Shown here in pieces: positions 38,935 to 47,785 of a stretch of DNA of 64,000 bases; position 1 is the stretch's first letter, and every line of letters starts with the position of its first letter. The stretch spans positions 1-64,000 of the forward strand of contig CALWGF010000008.1 in assembly GCA_944379995.1 (NCBI GenBank), given 5' to 3'. Origin of the DNA: an uncultured Clostridia bacterium. GTDB taxonomy: Bacteria; Bacillota; Clostridia; Lachnospirales; Anaerotignaceae. Under the pieces are notes generated by a model. The model worked only from the letters and a program-made list of their open reading frames with translations, searched no databases and was not told the origin of the DNA. The translations under genes were made by a program, and so were the position numbers.

Positions 38935-40059
38935 TTATTCAACATTTTCAGAAATTTCTAATGGACTTTCATTTTCTTCTTCAATATCTTCTTCAACTTC
39001 TGTTTCTATAAATTCATCAAGTGTAGGAAGGTCATAATATGCTCTTACTGCATTTTCTATTTCAAAACACATTTCTGGGTGTTCTTTAAGATATATTTTT
39101 GCATTTTCACGTCCCTGACCTATTCTTGTTTCACCATATGAATACCAAGCACCACTTTTATTTACAATATCAATGTCAGCGGCAAGGTCTAAAACATCAC
39201 CTTCTTTTGATATACCTTCTCCATACATTATATCAAATTCAGCTGTTTTGAATGGTGGTGATACTTTGTTTTTAACAACTTTTGCTTTTGTTCTGTTACC
39301 TATAAGGTCATTACTTTGTTTAAGAGTATCTGTTCTTCTTATATCAATTCTTATTGAAGCATAGAATTTTAAAGCACGTCCACCTGTTGTTGTTTCTGGA
39401 TTTCCAAATGTAACACCGATTTTTTCTCTAAGCTGATTTATGAATATTACACTACATTTTGATTTATTTGTAATACCTGTAAGTTTTCTTAAAGCCTGTG
39501 ACATAAGTCTTGCTTGAAGCCCCATATGGGAGTCACCCATTTCACCTTCTATTTCTGCACGAGGTACTAATGCAGCAACAGAGTCAACAATAACTATATC
39601 CATAGCACCTGAACGTACCATAGTTTCTGCAATTTCAAGAGCTTGTTCACCATCATCTGGCTGTGATATATAAAGATTATCAATATCAACACCAAGATTT
39701 TTTGCATATACAGGGTCAAGAGCATGTTCAGCATCAATATATCCTGCAATACCGCCTTTTTTCTGAACTTCTGCAACCATATGAAGTGCAACTGTTGTTT
39801 TACCAGAAGATTCAGGTCCAAAAATTTCAATAATTCTTCCTTTTGGTATACCACCTACACCAAGAGCAATATCAAGGCTTAAAGAACCTGTTGGAGTAAC
39901 TTCAACATTCATTCCTGAAGCACTATCTCCAAGTTTCATTACTGCACCTTTTCCAAACTGTTTTTCTATATGACCAAGAGCAGCCTCAAGAGCCTTTTCT
40001 CTGTCTTCACCTTTAGCGTCATCAAAATCAAATTTTTTATTGCCTTTTTTATCAGCCAT
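38935..40059 (-). CDS. recA: Recombinase RecA
   Basis: This DNA strand-exchange protein and SOS coprotease has Walker [13 protein letters not shown], loop L1 [20 protein letters not shown] and L2 [20 protein letters not shown]. An acidic C-terminal tail ([14 protein letters not shown]) is present. I use ATG at 40059 (374 residues, MADKKGN...) because the AGGCGG site is 10 nt away; ATG at 40065 is possible but only 4 nt from the site. It has its own promoter with a LexA box. Confidence 0.98.
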   Translation of the reverse strand: MADKKGNKKFDFDDAKGEDREKALEAALGHIEKQFGKGAVMKLGDSASGMNVEVTPTGSLSLDIALGVGGIPKGRIIEIFGPESSGKTTVALHMVAEVQKKGGIAGYIDAEHALDPVYAKNLGVDIDNLYISQPDDGEQALEIAETMVRSGAMDIVIVDSVAALVPRAEIEGEMGDSHMGLQARLMSQALRKLTGITNKSKCSVIFINQLREKIGVTFGNPETTTGGRALKFYASIRIDIRRTDTLKQSNDLIGNRTKAKVVKNKVSPPFKTAEFDIMYGEGISKEGDVLDLAADIDIVNKSGAWYSYGETRIGQGRENAKIYLKEHPEMCFEIENAVRAYYDLPTLDEFIETEVEEDIEEENESPLEISENVE

Positions 40060-40088
40060 TTTCATCAAACCGCCTTTCTTAGTAAAAT

Positions 40089-40102
40089 CGAACTTGTGTT
40101 CT
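40089..40102 (-). promoter_or_regulatory. LexA (SOS) box of recA
   Basis: CGAACTTGTGTTCT on the + strand matches the firmicute SOS box CGAAC-N4-GTTCG in all but the last base. It lies immediately downstream of the -10 box, where LexA would block transcription. Confidence 0.85.
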
Positions 40103-40103
40103 T

Positions 40104-40132
40104 ATTATATATTAAAAATATATATTAGTCAA
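40104..40132 (-). promoter_or_regulatory. Sigma-A promoter of recA
   Basis: On the minus strand TTGACT is followed by 17 bp and TATAAT. The -35 box overlaps the end of the upstream DMT transporter gene. Confidence 0.8.
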
Positions 40133-41000
40133 TAGCTTTATTTATAAAAAATGAAAATCCTGTTTCTGCAATAACGATGCCTAAAAATATAAGTAAACAA
40201 CCTATTATACTCATAACACCCATATTTTCATTCATTAATACAGATGATACAATAGCTGTAAATACAGCTTCAGAACATAATATAACACCTACTTTTGAAG
40301 ATGATGTATATTTTTGACATATAGACTGTACTAAAAAATATATACCTGTACAAAACATTCCCAACATTAAAAATACAGAAATATCAAATATCTTAATATT
40401 CGGAACTTTTTCTTTTAAACTTATAGAAACTACAAAAGAAAGTATACATACAGTTATATTTTCAACAACAGCAAGTTTTATAGGGTCAGCATTTTTTACA
40501 AACTTTTCTACTAAAATAATTTGAAAAGCAAATGAAACAGAAGCTATAAGTGACATAAAAGCACCAAAACCAAAATCAAAACTTCCTTCAAAAGACATAA
40601 ACCAAACACCTATAACAGTTATAAAACCTGCTATAAATGAATAAAATTTAGGTCTATTTTTAAAAAAAATCCAACTTATAAAAGGAACAATAACAGAACT
40701 TATATTTGTAAGAAAAGCATTTACAGAAGCACTTGTATATTTTAGTCCTATAACCATAAAAAGAAAAAGACCAAATAAAAAAAATCCTGTTATAATGCCT
40801 CCTTTTATATCATCTATATTTATATATTTAATTTTTTTACTAAAAACAATAATCATAAATATTGATGCAACAAAAAATCTACCAAATATAGTTTGAAAAG
40901 TACAATAACTGTTTTCAATAAGATATTTCATTCCTATAAATCCCATACCACCAATAAATGCGGAAATTATAAGAAGAATATCTGCTTTTTTACTGCTCAT
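40125..41000 (-). CDS. EamA/DMT family transporter
   Basis: The 291-residue protein has ten hydrophobic helices in two EamA repeats (about 5-135 and 150-285), the drug/metabolite transporter layout. Markers are the first-repeat GRFFVASIFM and the second-repeat end CSEAVFTAIVSSVLMNE. The substrate is unknown, commonly amino acids or other metabolites. ATG at 41000 lies inside the end of cinA (11-bp overlap), and the ribosome binding site is weak, so translation is probably coupled to cinA. Confidence 0.87.
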   Translation of the reverse strand: MSSKKADILLIISAFIGGMGFIGMKYLIENSYCTFQTIFGRFFVASIFMIIVFSKKIKYINIDDIKGGIITGFFLFGLFLFMVIGLKYTSASVNAFLTNISSVIVPFISWIFFKNRPKFYSFIAGFITVIGVWFMSFEGSFDFGFGAFMSLIASVSFAFQIILVEKFVKNADPIKLAVVENITVCILSFVVSISLKEKVPNIKIFDISVFLMLGMFCTGIYFLVQSICQKYTSSSKVGVILCSEAVFTAIVSSVLMNENMGVMSIIGCLLIFLGIVIAETGFSFFINKAID

Positions 41001-42234
41001 CAATACTTAAAAGCTCTTTTCTGAGCCAGTTAAGAGCACCATAAACAGCCCTTGCTCTTATTTTTTCTCTATTACCAACAAAATGCATTTCTTTTGTTTT
41101 CACTTTTCCATTAATACATAATCCAATATATACAAGACCAACCGGTTTTTCTTCTGTTCCACCACTTGGACCTGCTATACCTGTTGTTGATATACCTATA
41201 TTGGTTCCTGCTGTTTTTGCAATTCCTTCTGCCATTTCGGCTGCTGTTTCATGACTTACAGCACCATATTTTTCAAGTGTTTCCTCTTTTACACCAAGAC
41301 GATACATTTTTGACTCATTTGAATATGATACAACACCGTCCATAAATACACTTGATATTCCCGGATATTCTATAAGTGTTCCTGCAAGAAGTCCTCCTGT
41401 ACAAGACTCACTTGTTGAAATAGTCATATTTTTATCTATAAGAAGTTTTGCAACTACTTCTTCAAGTGTTGTATTACCTTCACCATAAACAGCATCTCCA
41501 AGACGATTATATATTTCATCTGCAACAGGTTTTATAATTTCTTCTGCTTCTTTTTCACTATGAGCCTTTGCTGTTATTCTAAGTATTGCTTCATGTTCTT
41601 TTGCATATGGTGCTACTGTTGGATTTTCACCATTTTCTATTAAATCGCTAACAAGTGTTTCCATTTTACTTTCACCTATTCCAGCAACTCTTAAAACTCT
41701 TGAAACAAGCGTATATTCTTGTTTATCTTTAAGATATGGTTTTACACTTTCTTCAAACATTGGTATAGTTTCTTTTGGAGGTCCTGGAAGCATTATAAGA
41801 ATTTTTCCGTTTTCTTCAATTATTATACCTGGTGCACTTCCGTTTTTATTATAAAGAACAATAGAACCTTCCGGAACATATGCTTGTTTAATATTATTTT
41901 CGGTCATAGTTTTATTCATTCGTTTGAAAAAAACCGTTATTTCAGCTAATGCTTTTTCATCAAGAACAAGGTCTTTACCAAAATATTTTGCACCTGTTTC
42001 TTTTGTAAGGTCATCTTTTGTTGGACCAAGACCACCTGTTGTTATAATAAGGTCAGCACGAGAAAAAGCCCTTTTTATTGTATCTTCAAGTCTTTCTGCG
42101 TTATCTCCAACAACAGTCTGATAATATACACCTATTCCAAGGTTAGCCAATTCTTTTGAAATATACTGTGCATTTGTATTTACAATATCTCCAAGAAGAA
42201 TTTCTGTACCTACTGCTAAAATTTCTGCATTCAT
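40990..42234 (-). CDS. cinA: CinA family nicotinamide-nucleotide amidase / ADP-ribose pyrophosphatase
   Basis: The 414-residue protein has an N-terminal MoCF-like domain (MNAEILAVGTEILLGDIVNT; TGGLGPTKDDLTKE) and a C-terminal PncC-like nicotinamide-nucleotide amidase domain (ISTSESCTGGLLAGTL; FMDGVVSYSNESK). The two-domain form (about 410-420 residues) is standard, with roles in NAD recycling and, in some species, competence. ATG at 42234 is used with GGGGAG upstream; GTG at 42243 overlaps the site. It lies in the conserved pgsA-cinA-recA order. Confidence 0.94.
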   Translation of the reverse strand: MNAEILAVGTEILLGDIVNTNAQYISKELANLGIGVYYQTVVGDNAERLEDTIKRAFSRADLIITTGGLGPTKDDLTKETGAKYFGKDLVLDEKALAEITVFFKRMNKTMTENNIKQAYVPEGSIVLYNKNGSAPGIIIEENGKILIMLPGPPKETIPMFEESVKPYLKDKQEYTLVSRVLRVAGIGESKMETLVSDLIENGENPTVAPYAKEHEAILRITAKAHSEKEAEEIIKPVADEIYNRLGDAVYGEGNTTLEEVVAKLLIDKNMTISTSESCTGGLLAGTLIEYPGISSVFMDGVVSYSNESKMYRLGVKEETLEKYGAVSHETAAEMAEGIAKTAGTNIGISTTGIAGPSGGTEEKPVGLVYIGLCINGKVKTKEMHFVGNREKIRARAVYGALNWLRKELLSIDEQ

Positions 42235-42305
42235 ATATAGCACACTCCCCTTTTTAAATTCTTTATATTTTATTTTAGACTAATAAAATATAATTTCAAG
42301 TAAAA

Positions 42306-42340
42306 AAATAAGAGGTATATATATAAAACACCTCTTATTT
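42306..42340 (-). terminator. Terminator after pgsA
   Basis: The stem AAATAAGAGGT / ACCTCTTATTT has a 13-nt loop and T-rich flank on the minus strand. Confidence 0.75.
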
Positions 42341-42345
42341 TAATA

Positions 42346-42891
42346 TTAACCTTTTAAAACATCTATATTTTTTACAATATAATCAACACCAGATATTATT
42401 GTAAATAACGTTGCAAGACCTATAAGGAATGAACCTATTGACTGTAAAACAACACCTTTAAAACCAATAAGAATATAAATTATCATTATCATCTGTGTTG
42501 TTGTTTTTATTTTTCCCCACCAACTTGCAGCTATTACCTTATTAGCTTCTATTGCAAGTATTCTAAATCCTGTAATTGCAAATTCACGGCTTATAATTAT
42601 AATTACAACCCAAGAAGGAATATCGCCCATTTCAACCATAGCAATCATAGCAGCACTTACAAGAAGTTTATCTGCAAGAGGGTCCATAAATTTTCCAAAG
42701 TTTGTAACAAGATTTCTACTTCTTGCAATATGTCCATCAAGCATATCTGTAAGAGAAGCTATTATAAATATACCTATTGCAATATATCTATTTAAAGGAC
42801 TTGGTATAAATCTACCAAGAAGTACTACAAGAAAAACAGGTATAAGTATAACCCTTAATATTGTAAGTTTATTCGGCAAATTCATCTCCAT
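42346..42891 (-). CDS. pgsA: CDP-diacylglycerol-glycerol-3-phosphate 3-phosphatidyltransferase
   Basis: This 181-residue membrane enzyme makes phosphatidylglycerol phosphate, the committed step to phosphatidylglycerol. The CDP-alcohol phosphotransferase signature is complete: DMLDGHIARSRN, then FGKFMDPLADK. Several hydrophobic helices follow. It overlaps rimO by 23 bp. ATG at 42891 or 42885 may be used; there is no strong separate ribosome binding site, which suggests coupling to rimO. Confidence 0.95.
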   Translation of the reverse strand: MEMNLPNKLTILRVILIPVFLVVLLGRFIPSPLNRYIAIGIFIIASLTDMLDGHIARSRNLVTNFGKFMDPLADKLLVSAAMIAMVEMGDIPSWVVIIIISREFAITGFRILAIEANKVIAASWWGKIKTTTQMIMIIYILIGFKGVVLQSIGSFLIGLATLFTIISGVDYIVKNIDVLKG

Positions 42892-44224
42892 AATACGTCT
42901 CTCCTATCAAATCATAATCACTCGCTTCTGTTATAAGCACGTCAGCAAAATCTCCAGATAAAAGTTCATAGTCACTTTTAATAAATACCATACCATCAAT
43001 ATCAGGAGCGTCTTTATAGCATCTTCCACAGTATATATTTTCTTCCGGAATTTTGCCATCAATAATAACTTTTATAACTTTTCCTACCATGCTTTCACAT
43101 TTTTGTGCCGAAATAAATTTTTGACATTCAAGTATACGATTTCTTCTTTCTTCTTTTACATCATCATCAATTTGACCTTCCATTTTTGTGGCTGGAGTTC
43201 CTTCTTCTTGAGAATATGAGAATACACCAAGACGGTCAAATTTTATTTCACTTATAAAATCTATAAGTTCATTAACATCTTCTTCTGTTTCCTGTGGAAA
43301 ACCTGTTATTATTGTTGTTCTTATAGCAATATCAGGCATAGCTGTTCTAAGTTTATTAACTATTTCTCTTATCATAGCTTTTGTACTTCTTCTGCCCATT
43401 TTTTTAAGAACAGTATCAACAGTATGCTGTAAAGGCATATCTATATATTTACATATTTTTTCTTCTTTAGCCATAACAGCAATTGTTTCATCTGTAAGAT
43501 GTTCAGGATAGCAATAAAGAAGTCTTATCCATTCTATACCTTCAATTTCACAAAGTTTTTCAAGTAAAATATGAAGTCTATTTTCACCATAAAGGTCTAT
43601 ACCATAAAGAGCAACATCTTGTGCAACAAGTACAAGTTCTTTTACACCATTTTTAGCAAGCATTTCTGCTTCTCTTACAAGGCTTTCCATTTTACGGCTT
43701 CTATATTTACCTCTAAGCTTAGGTATAACACAATATGTACAATGATTGTTACAACCTTCAGCTATTTTAAGATTTGCAGAATATCCTGCTGATGAAAGTA
43801 CACGCATTTCACTTTTATCATCATCACAAGCAAAGTCAATGCTCTTTATATCTTTAAATTTCTTTTCACCATTAAGCACTCTTTCGGCAACTTCAACAAT
43901 ATCCTCATATGCAGTTGTACCTATAACAGCATCAACTTCTGGCATTTCTTCAAAAATTTCTTTTTCATATCTTTGACCAAGACAACCTGCAATTATAATA
44001 CCTTTACATCTGTCTTCTTTATATTTTCCTGCATCAATAATTGTTTCTATACTTTCTTCAAGTGCATCTTTAATAAAACAACAAGTATTTATAACAATAA
44101 TATCTGCATCAGCTTCATCAGGTACAATATTAAAACCTGCTTTTTTTGTAAGTCCTAACATAACCTCACTATCAACAAGGTTTTTGTCACAGCCTAAAGA
44201 AATAAATGATATATTAGCTTTCAA
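42869..44224 (-). CDS. rimO: Ribosomal protein S12 methylthiotransferase RimO
   Basis: This radical SAM enzyme adds a methylthio group to an Asp of ribosomal protein S12. In its 451 residues are the N-terminal UPF0004 domain with three cluster cysteines (LGCDKN, CCFI, GCLGQRY), the radical SAM motif CNNHCTYC near 160 and a C-terminal TRAM domain. The distinctive FISLGCDKNLVDSE start separates RimO from MiaB. The start is TTG with GGAGG 7 nt upstream, 13 bp after folD, so folD-rimO-pgsA form one operon. Confidence 0.96.
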   Translation of the reverse strand: MKANISFISLGCDKNLVDSEVMLGLTKKAGFNIVPDEADADIIVINTCCFIKDALEESIETIIDAGKYKEDRCKGIIIAGCLGQRYEKEIFEEMPEVDAVIGTTAYEDIVEVAERVLNGEKKFKDIKSIDFACDDDKSEMRVLSSAGYSANLKIAEGCNNHCTYCVIPKLRGKYRSRKMESLVREAEMLAKNGVKELVLVAQDVALYGIDLYGENRLHILLEKLCEIEGIEWIRLLYCYPEHLTDETIAVMAKEEKICKYIDMPLQHTVDTVLKKMGRRSTKAMIREIVNKLRTAMPDIAIRTTIITGFPQETEEDVNELIDFISEIKFDRLGVFSYSQEEGTPATKMEGQIDDDVKEERRNRILECQKFISAQKCESMVGKVIKVIIDGKIPEENIYCGRCYKDAPDIDGMVFIKSDYELLSGDFADVLITEASDYDLIGETYYGDEFAE

Positions 44225-44237
44225 AACATACCTCCGT

Positions 44238-45095
44238 TTATTCTATACCGTTTTGCATTTTTGCAGCAGTAATACAATTTTTCATAAGCATAGCAATAGT
44301 CATTGGTCCTACGCCACCTGGAACAGGTGTTATTGCACCAGCAACTTCTTTTACATTTTCAAAGTCAACATCACCACAAAGTTTGCCTTCTTCATTTCTG
44401 TTCATACCAACATCAATTATAATGGCTCCTTCTTTAACCATATCTTTTGTAAGTGTATTAATCTTACCTGTTGCAACAACTATTATATCTGCATTTTTAC
44501 ATATTTCAGCCATATTTTTTGTTTTTGAATGACAAATAGTAACTGTACCATTTTCAGCCATAAGAAGCATAGCAGCTGGTTTACCTACAATATTACTTCT
44601 ACCAATTACAACACAATTTTTACCAGAAATATCACAACCTGTTCTTTTTATAAGTTCAATAACTCCCGCAGGTGTACATGGTTTAAATCCTTTTCCACCT
44701 GTAAATACAGCACCTACATTATATGGGTGGAAACAATCAACATCTTTATCTGGTGATATTGCAAGTATTACTTTTGTTTCATCAATCTGTTTAGGTAAAG
44801 GAAGTTGAACAAGTATACCATTTACATTTTTACTTTTATTAAGCTCGTCTATAAGTTCAAGAAGTTCACTTTCTGTTGTATCTTCTGGAAGTTCATAAGA
44901 AAGAGATTTTATATTACAATATTCACAAGCTTTCTTTTTATTATTTACATATACTCTTGAAGCAGAATTATTTCCTACAAGAACAACAGCAAGACAAGGT
45001 TCAACACCTTTTTCTCTAAGTATTTTAGCATCTTCAAGTGCTTCATTTTTTATATCGACTGATATAGCCTTTCCATCTATTATTTGGGCAGACAT
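44238..45095 (-). CDS. folD: Bifunctional methylene-THF dehydrogenase / methenyl-THF cyclohydrolase
   Basis: This 285-residue cytosolic enzyme interconverts 5,10-methylene-THF and 10-formyl-THF. Features are the catalytic VNNKKKACEY lysine region, ILVQLPLPKQID, and the NAD(P)-binding VVIGRSNIVGKPAAMLL followed by PVPGGVGPMTIAML. It is upstream of rimO and next to fhs, so two enzymes of one-carbon metabolism are neighbours, but a terminator after fhs separates their transcripts. Confidence 0.97.
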   Translation of the reverse strand: MSAQIIDGKAISVDIKNEALEDAKILREKGVEPCLAVVLVGNNSASRVYVNNKKKACEYCNIKSLSYELPEDTTESELLELIDELNKSKNVNGILVQLPLPKQIDETKVILAISPDKDVDCFHPYNVGAVFTGGKGFKPCTPAGVIELIKRTGCDISGKNCVVIGRSNIVGKPAAMLLMAENGTVTICHSKTKNMAEICKNADIIVVATGKINTLTKDMVKEGAIIIDVGMNRNEEGKLCGDVDFENVKEVAGAITPVPGGVGPMTIAMLMKNCITAAKMQNGIE

Positions 45096-45170
45096 TATAT
45101 CCCTCCTTAAAATTTTATGTTTATATATATAATATAATACAATTTTATAAATAAAATAAATAAAAAAAAT

Positions 45171-45193
45171 GGACAGAGAAAAAATCTCTGTCC
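45171..45193 (-). terminator. Terminator of fhs
   Basis: The 9-bp stem GGACAGAGA / TCTCTGTCC has a 5-nt loop and is followed by a long T run on the minus strand. Confidence 0.85.
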
Positions 45194-45208
45194 TTGATTA
45201 TACACCAA

Positions 45209-46879
45209 TTAGAACAATCCTACAACATTTCCTTTATCATCAATATCAATATTTAATGCAGCAGGTTTCTTTGGAAGTCCCGGCATAGTCATAATATCTC
45301 CAAGAAGAACAACTATAAATCCGGAACCAGCTGAAATTCTTAATTCTTGAACAGTAACTTCAAATCCTTTTGGTCTACCTAAAAGAGCAGGATTATCAGA
45401 AAGTGAGTACTGTGTTTTTGCTATACATACTGGGAATTTATCAAATCCCAAATCATTAATTTGTTTAATTGTTTTCTTTGCTTTTGCAGAGAAATTAACA
45501 CCATTTGCACCATAAATTTCTTTACAAATTTTATTTATTTTATCTTCTATTGATAAATCATCTTCATAAAGTGTATGGAAATTACTTTCTTTTGTTTCAA
45601 TAGTTTCAATAACTTTTTGGGCAAGTTCAATACCGCCTTCTCCGCCTTTTTCCCATACTTTAGCAATAGCAAATGTTGCTCCCATTTCTTCACATTTAGC
45701 TTTAACAACAGCAATTTCAGCTTCTGTATCAAATACAAAATTATTAAGTGTTACAACAACAGGAACACCATATTTCTGAATATTTTCAATATGTTTTTCA
45801 AGGTTTACAATACCTTTTTTAACAGCTTCAACATTTTCATTGTTAAGTTCTGCTTTTGGCACTCCTCCATTATACTTGAGAGCTCTTACAGTAGCAACAA
45901 GTACAACTGCATCTGGTTTAAGTCCAGCTTTACGACATTTAATATCAAAGAATTTTTCAGCACCAAGGTCAGCACCAAATCCAGCTTCTGTTACAAGATA
46001 GTCTGACATTTTAAGACCAAGTTTTGTAGCTTTAACACTATTACAACCATGAGCAATATTAGCAAATGGACCACCATGTATAAGTGCTGGCTGATTATCA
46101 AGTGTCTGAACAAGATTAGGTTTTACAGCATCTTTAAGAAGAACAGTCATAGCACCGTCAGCTCCAATGTCTTTTGCTGTAACAGGTTTATCATCATAAG
46201 TATAACCAACAATAATTTTACCAAGTTTATCTTTAAGGTCTGTAATACTTTCTGCAAGACAGAATATAGCCATAACTTCAGAAGCAACTGTTATCTGGAA
46301 ACCATCTTCACGAGGAACACCATTAGGCTTTCCACCAAGACCAATAACAATATCTCTTAAAGCTCTATCATTCATATCAAGAACACGTTTCCAAACAATT
46401 TTTCTTGGGTCAATATTACATTCATTACCTTGTTGAATATGGTTATCAATCATCGCAGAAAGAAGATTATTTGCAGTTGTTATTGCATGAATATCTCCTG
46501 TAAAATGAAGGTTAATATCTTCCATAGGAACAACTTGTGCATAACCGCCACCAGCAGCCCCACCTTTTACACCAAAGCAAGGTCCTAAAGATGGCTCACG
46601 AAGAGCAACCATTGTCTTTTTACCCATTTTATTAAGAGCCTGTGAAAGACCTATTGTAATAGTTGTTTTACCCTCTCCGGCAGGTGTAGGGTTTACAGCA
46701 GTTACAAGTATAAGTTTTCCATCTTTATTATCCTTTATAGAATTATAATACTCATCGCTTATTTTTGCTTTATATTTTCCATAACATTCAACATATTCTT
46801 CAGGAATACCAGCTTTTTTGGCTATCTTTTCAATATGTTCCATTTTACATTCCTGTGCAATCTGTAAGTCTGTTTTCAT
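45209..46879 (-). CDS. fhs: Formate-tetrahydrofolate ligase
   Basis: This 556-residue enzyme makes 10-formyl-THF from formate, THF and ATP, feeding purine synthesis and, in acetogens, the methyl branch of the Wood-Ljungdahl pathway. Motifs are the P-loop [34 protein letters not shown] and the [11 protein letters not shown] folate-site region. ATG at 46879 is chosen because AAAGGGG lies about 9 nt upstream; an upstream in-frame start at 46906 is in the riboswitch-distal leader. Regulated by a ZTP riboswitch. Confidence 0.97.
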   Translation of the reverse strand: MKTDLQIAQECKMEHIEKIAKKAGIPEEYVECYGKYKAKISDEYYNSIKDNKDGKLILVTAVNPTPAGEGKTTITIGLSQALNKMGKKTMVALREPSLGPCFGVKGGAAGGGYAQVVPMEDINLHFTGDIHAITTANNLLSAMIDNHIQQGNECNIDPRKIVWKRVLDMNDRALRDIVIGLGGKPNGVPREDGFQITVASEVMAIFCLAESITDLKDKLGKIIVGYTYDDKPVTAKDIGADGAMTVLLKDAVKPNLVQTLDNQPALIHGGPFANIAHGCNSVKATKLGLKMSDYLVTEAGFGADLGAEKFFDIKCRKAGLKPDAVVLVATVRALKYNGGVPKAELNNENVEAVKKGIVNLEKHIENIQKYGVPVVVTLNNFVFDTEAEIAVVKAKCEEMGATFAIAKVWEKGGEGGIELAQKVIETIETKESNFHTLYEDDLSIEDKINKICKEIYGANGVNFSAKAKKTIKQINDLGFDKFPVCIAKTQYSLSDNPALLGRPKGFEVTVQELRISAGSGFIVVLLGDIMTMPGLPKKPAALNIDIDDKGNVVGLF

Positions 46880-46941
46880 TAGTAAATTCCCCTTTCGTAT
46901 TGGCAAATAAATATTTAATACTAATAAAATTTACGGATTAT

Positions 46942-47040
46942 CGAAAAAAAACCGACAATCCGGGTTATTTTGCCCAGACGGTCGGCTAATTACAGTCATA
47001 CTTCATGTGGTACTCCACTTCCGTCAGTCATATGACCTCT
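46942..47040 (-). ncRNA. ZTP (pfl) riboswitch with intrinsic terminator
   Basis: On the minus strand the leader of fhs has the conserved pfl elements in order: ATATGACTGACGGAAGTGG (about 47033-47015), a short hairpin GTGGAGTACCAC, and the 3' subdomain GCCGACCGTCTGGGC (46986-46972). The last element also forms the 5' half of a terminator hairpin with CCCGGATTGTCGG, followed by eight T residues (ending about 46943). ZTP/ZMP signals shortage of 10-formyl-THF and would block the terminator to turn on fhs, an established target of this class. Confidence 0.87.
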
Positions 47041-47048
47041 ACATGGTT

Positions 47049-47077
47049 ATGGTACTATAACACATTAAATTTGTCAA
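47049..47077 (-). promoter_or_regulatory. Promoter of the fhs riboswitch transcript
   Basis: On the minus strand a consensus TTGACA is followed by 17 bp and TACCAT, which would start RNA near 47042, right at the aptamer. Confidence 0.6.
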
Positions 47078-47106
47078 CAAAAAATAAGTTTAACTACTGA
47101 TATAAA

Positions 47107-47334
47107 CTATTCACTCTTTTTTTGTTTTATATTATCATTTATTATTTTAACCCAATCAATTATCAAACTTACAATCAAAGAAGGGGTTATTACAATTATA
47201 TCTGTTATTATAATTTCACTAAAAGACATATTTTCAAAATAAAGTTGACATACAATTAGAATAGTCATTATTATAAGAAAACCTTTTAAATTATTCCTAA
47301 AGTGGGTAAATTTAAAATATTTTTTTAATTTCAT
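47107..47334 (-). CDS. Small hypothetical membrane protein
   Basis: This 75-residue protein has a basic N-terminus and two predicted membrane helices (about 18-35 and 42-62), then a short basic tail. I recognise no family. AGGAGATGATGCAGTT precedes ATG with a rather long spacing. It is isolated between the fhs riboswitch promoter and a divergent small membrane gene, and no terminator is evident downstream. Confidence 0.5.
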   Translation of the reverse strand: MKLKKYFKFTHFRNNLKGFLIIMTILIVCQLYFENMSFSEIIITDIIVITPSLIVSLIIDWVKIINDNIKQKKSE

Positions 47335-47433
47335 AACTGCATCATCTCCTATTATTAAAATATTTTAATAGTTAAAAATTATAATGTATTTTCCTTAATT
47401 ATATCATATTGTAACAAAAATAAATAGTTTTAG

Positions 47434-47463
47434 TTGACATAAACGATTAAATTATATTATATT
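47434..47463 (+). promoter_or_regulatory. Possible promoter of the 81-residue membrane protein gene
   Basis: A consensus TTGACA is followed by an AT-rich stretch with TATTAT (15-bp spacing) or TATATT (18-bp spacing). The exact -10 cannot be fixed. Confidence 0.4.
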
Positions 47464-47502
47464 TTATTTATTAACCACATCTATTTTTTAAGAGGTGATT
47501 TT

Positions 47503-47748
47503 GTGATTGAAGGTTTAATTAAATTTGTATTTTCATATATATTAAAAGGCTGTACATATAAAAAAATACCTTTAGCAATAAGAATTTTAATTTTAATTCC
47601 ATTTTTATTTATATATGCTGTTATAATATGGGCATCTATAAATATAGCTATTGAAACAAACATATTGTCAGAAAGAATTATATTTGGATTGCTTGCTTTG
47701 TTTGTATTATTATCTTTAATACCATTTGTAAAAAAAGTGTTTTATTAA
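47503..47748 (+). CDS. Small hypothetical membrane protein
   Basis: This 81-residue protein has two or three hydrophobic segments (about 25-48 and 55-78) and a positively charged start. The start is GTG with GAGGTG upstream and a TTGACA-type promoter before it. A strong terminator follows within 10 bp. This complete transcription unit suggests a real gene. No family recognised. Confidence 0.65.
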   Translation: MIEGLIKFVFSYILKGCTYKKIPLAIRILILIPFLFIYAVIIWASINIAIETNILSERIIFGLLALFVLLSLIPFVKKVFY

Positions 47749-47751
47749 AAT

Positions 47752-47782
47752 AAAAAAAATGCTGTCTAATGACAGCATTTTT
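47752..47782. terminator. Bidirectional terminator between small membrane gene and ftsK
   Basis: The stem AAAATGCTGTC / GACAGCATTTT has loop TAAT and T/A runs on both sides. Confidence 0.9.
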
Positions 47783-47785
47783 ATT

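Noticed and set aside
45575..46006. Antisense open frame of 143 codons inside fhs, and similar frames in MATE, rimO, folD, cinA and ftsK
   Set aside because: Their composition is low-complexity (Cys/Phe/Tyr/Asn/Ser-rich), with no start signal, and they oppose conserved genes.
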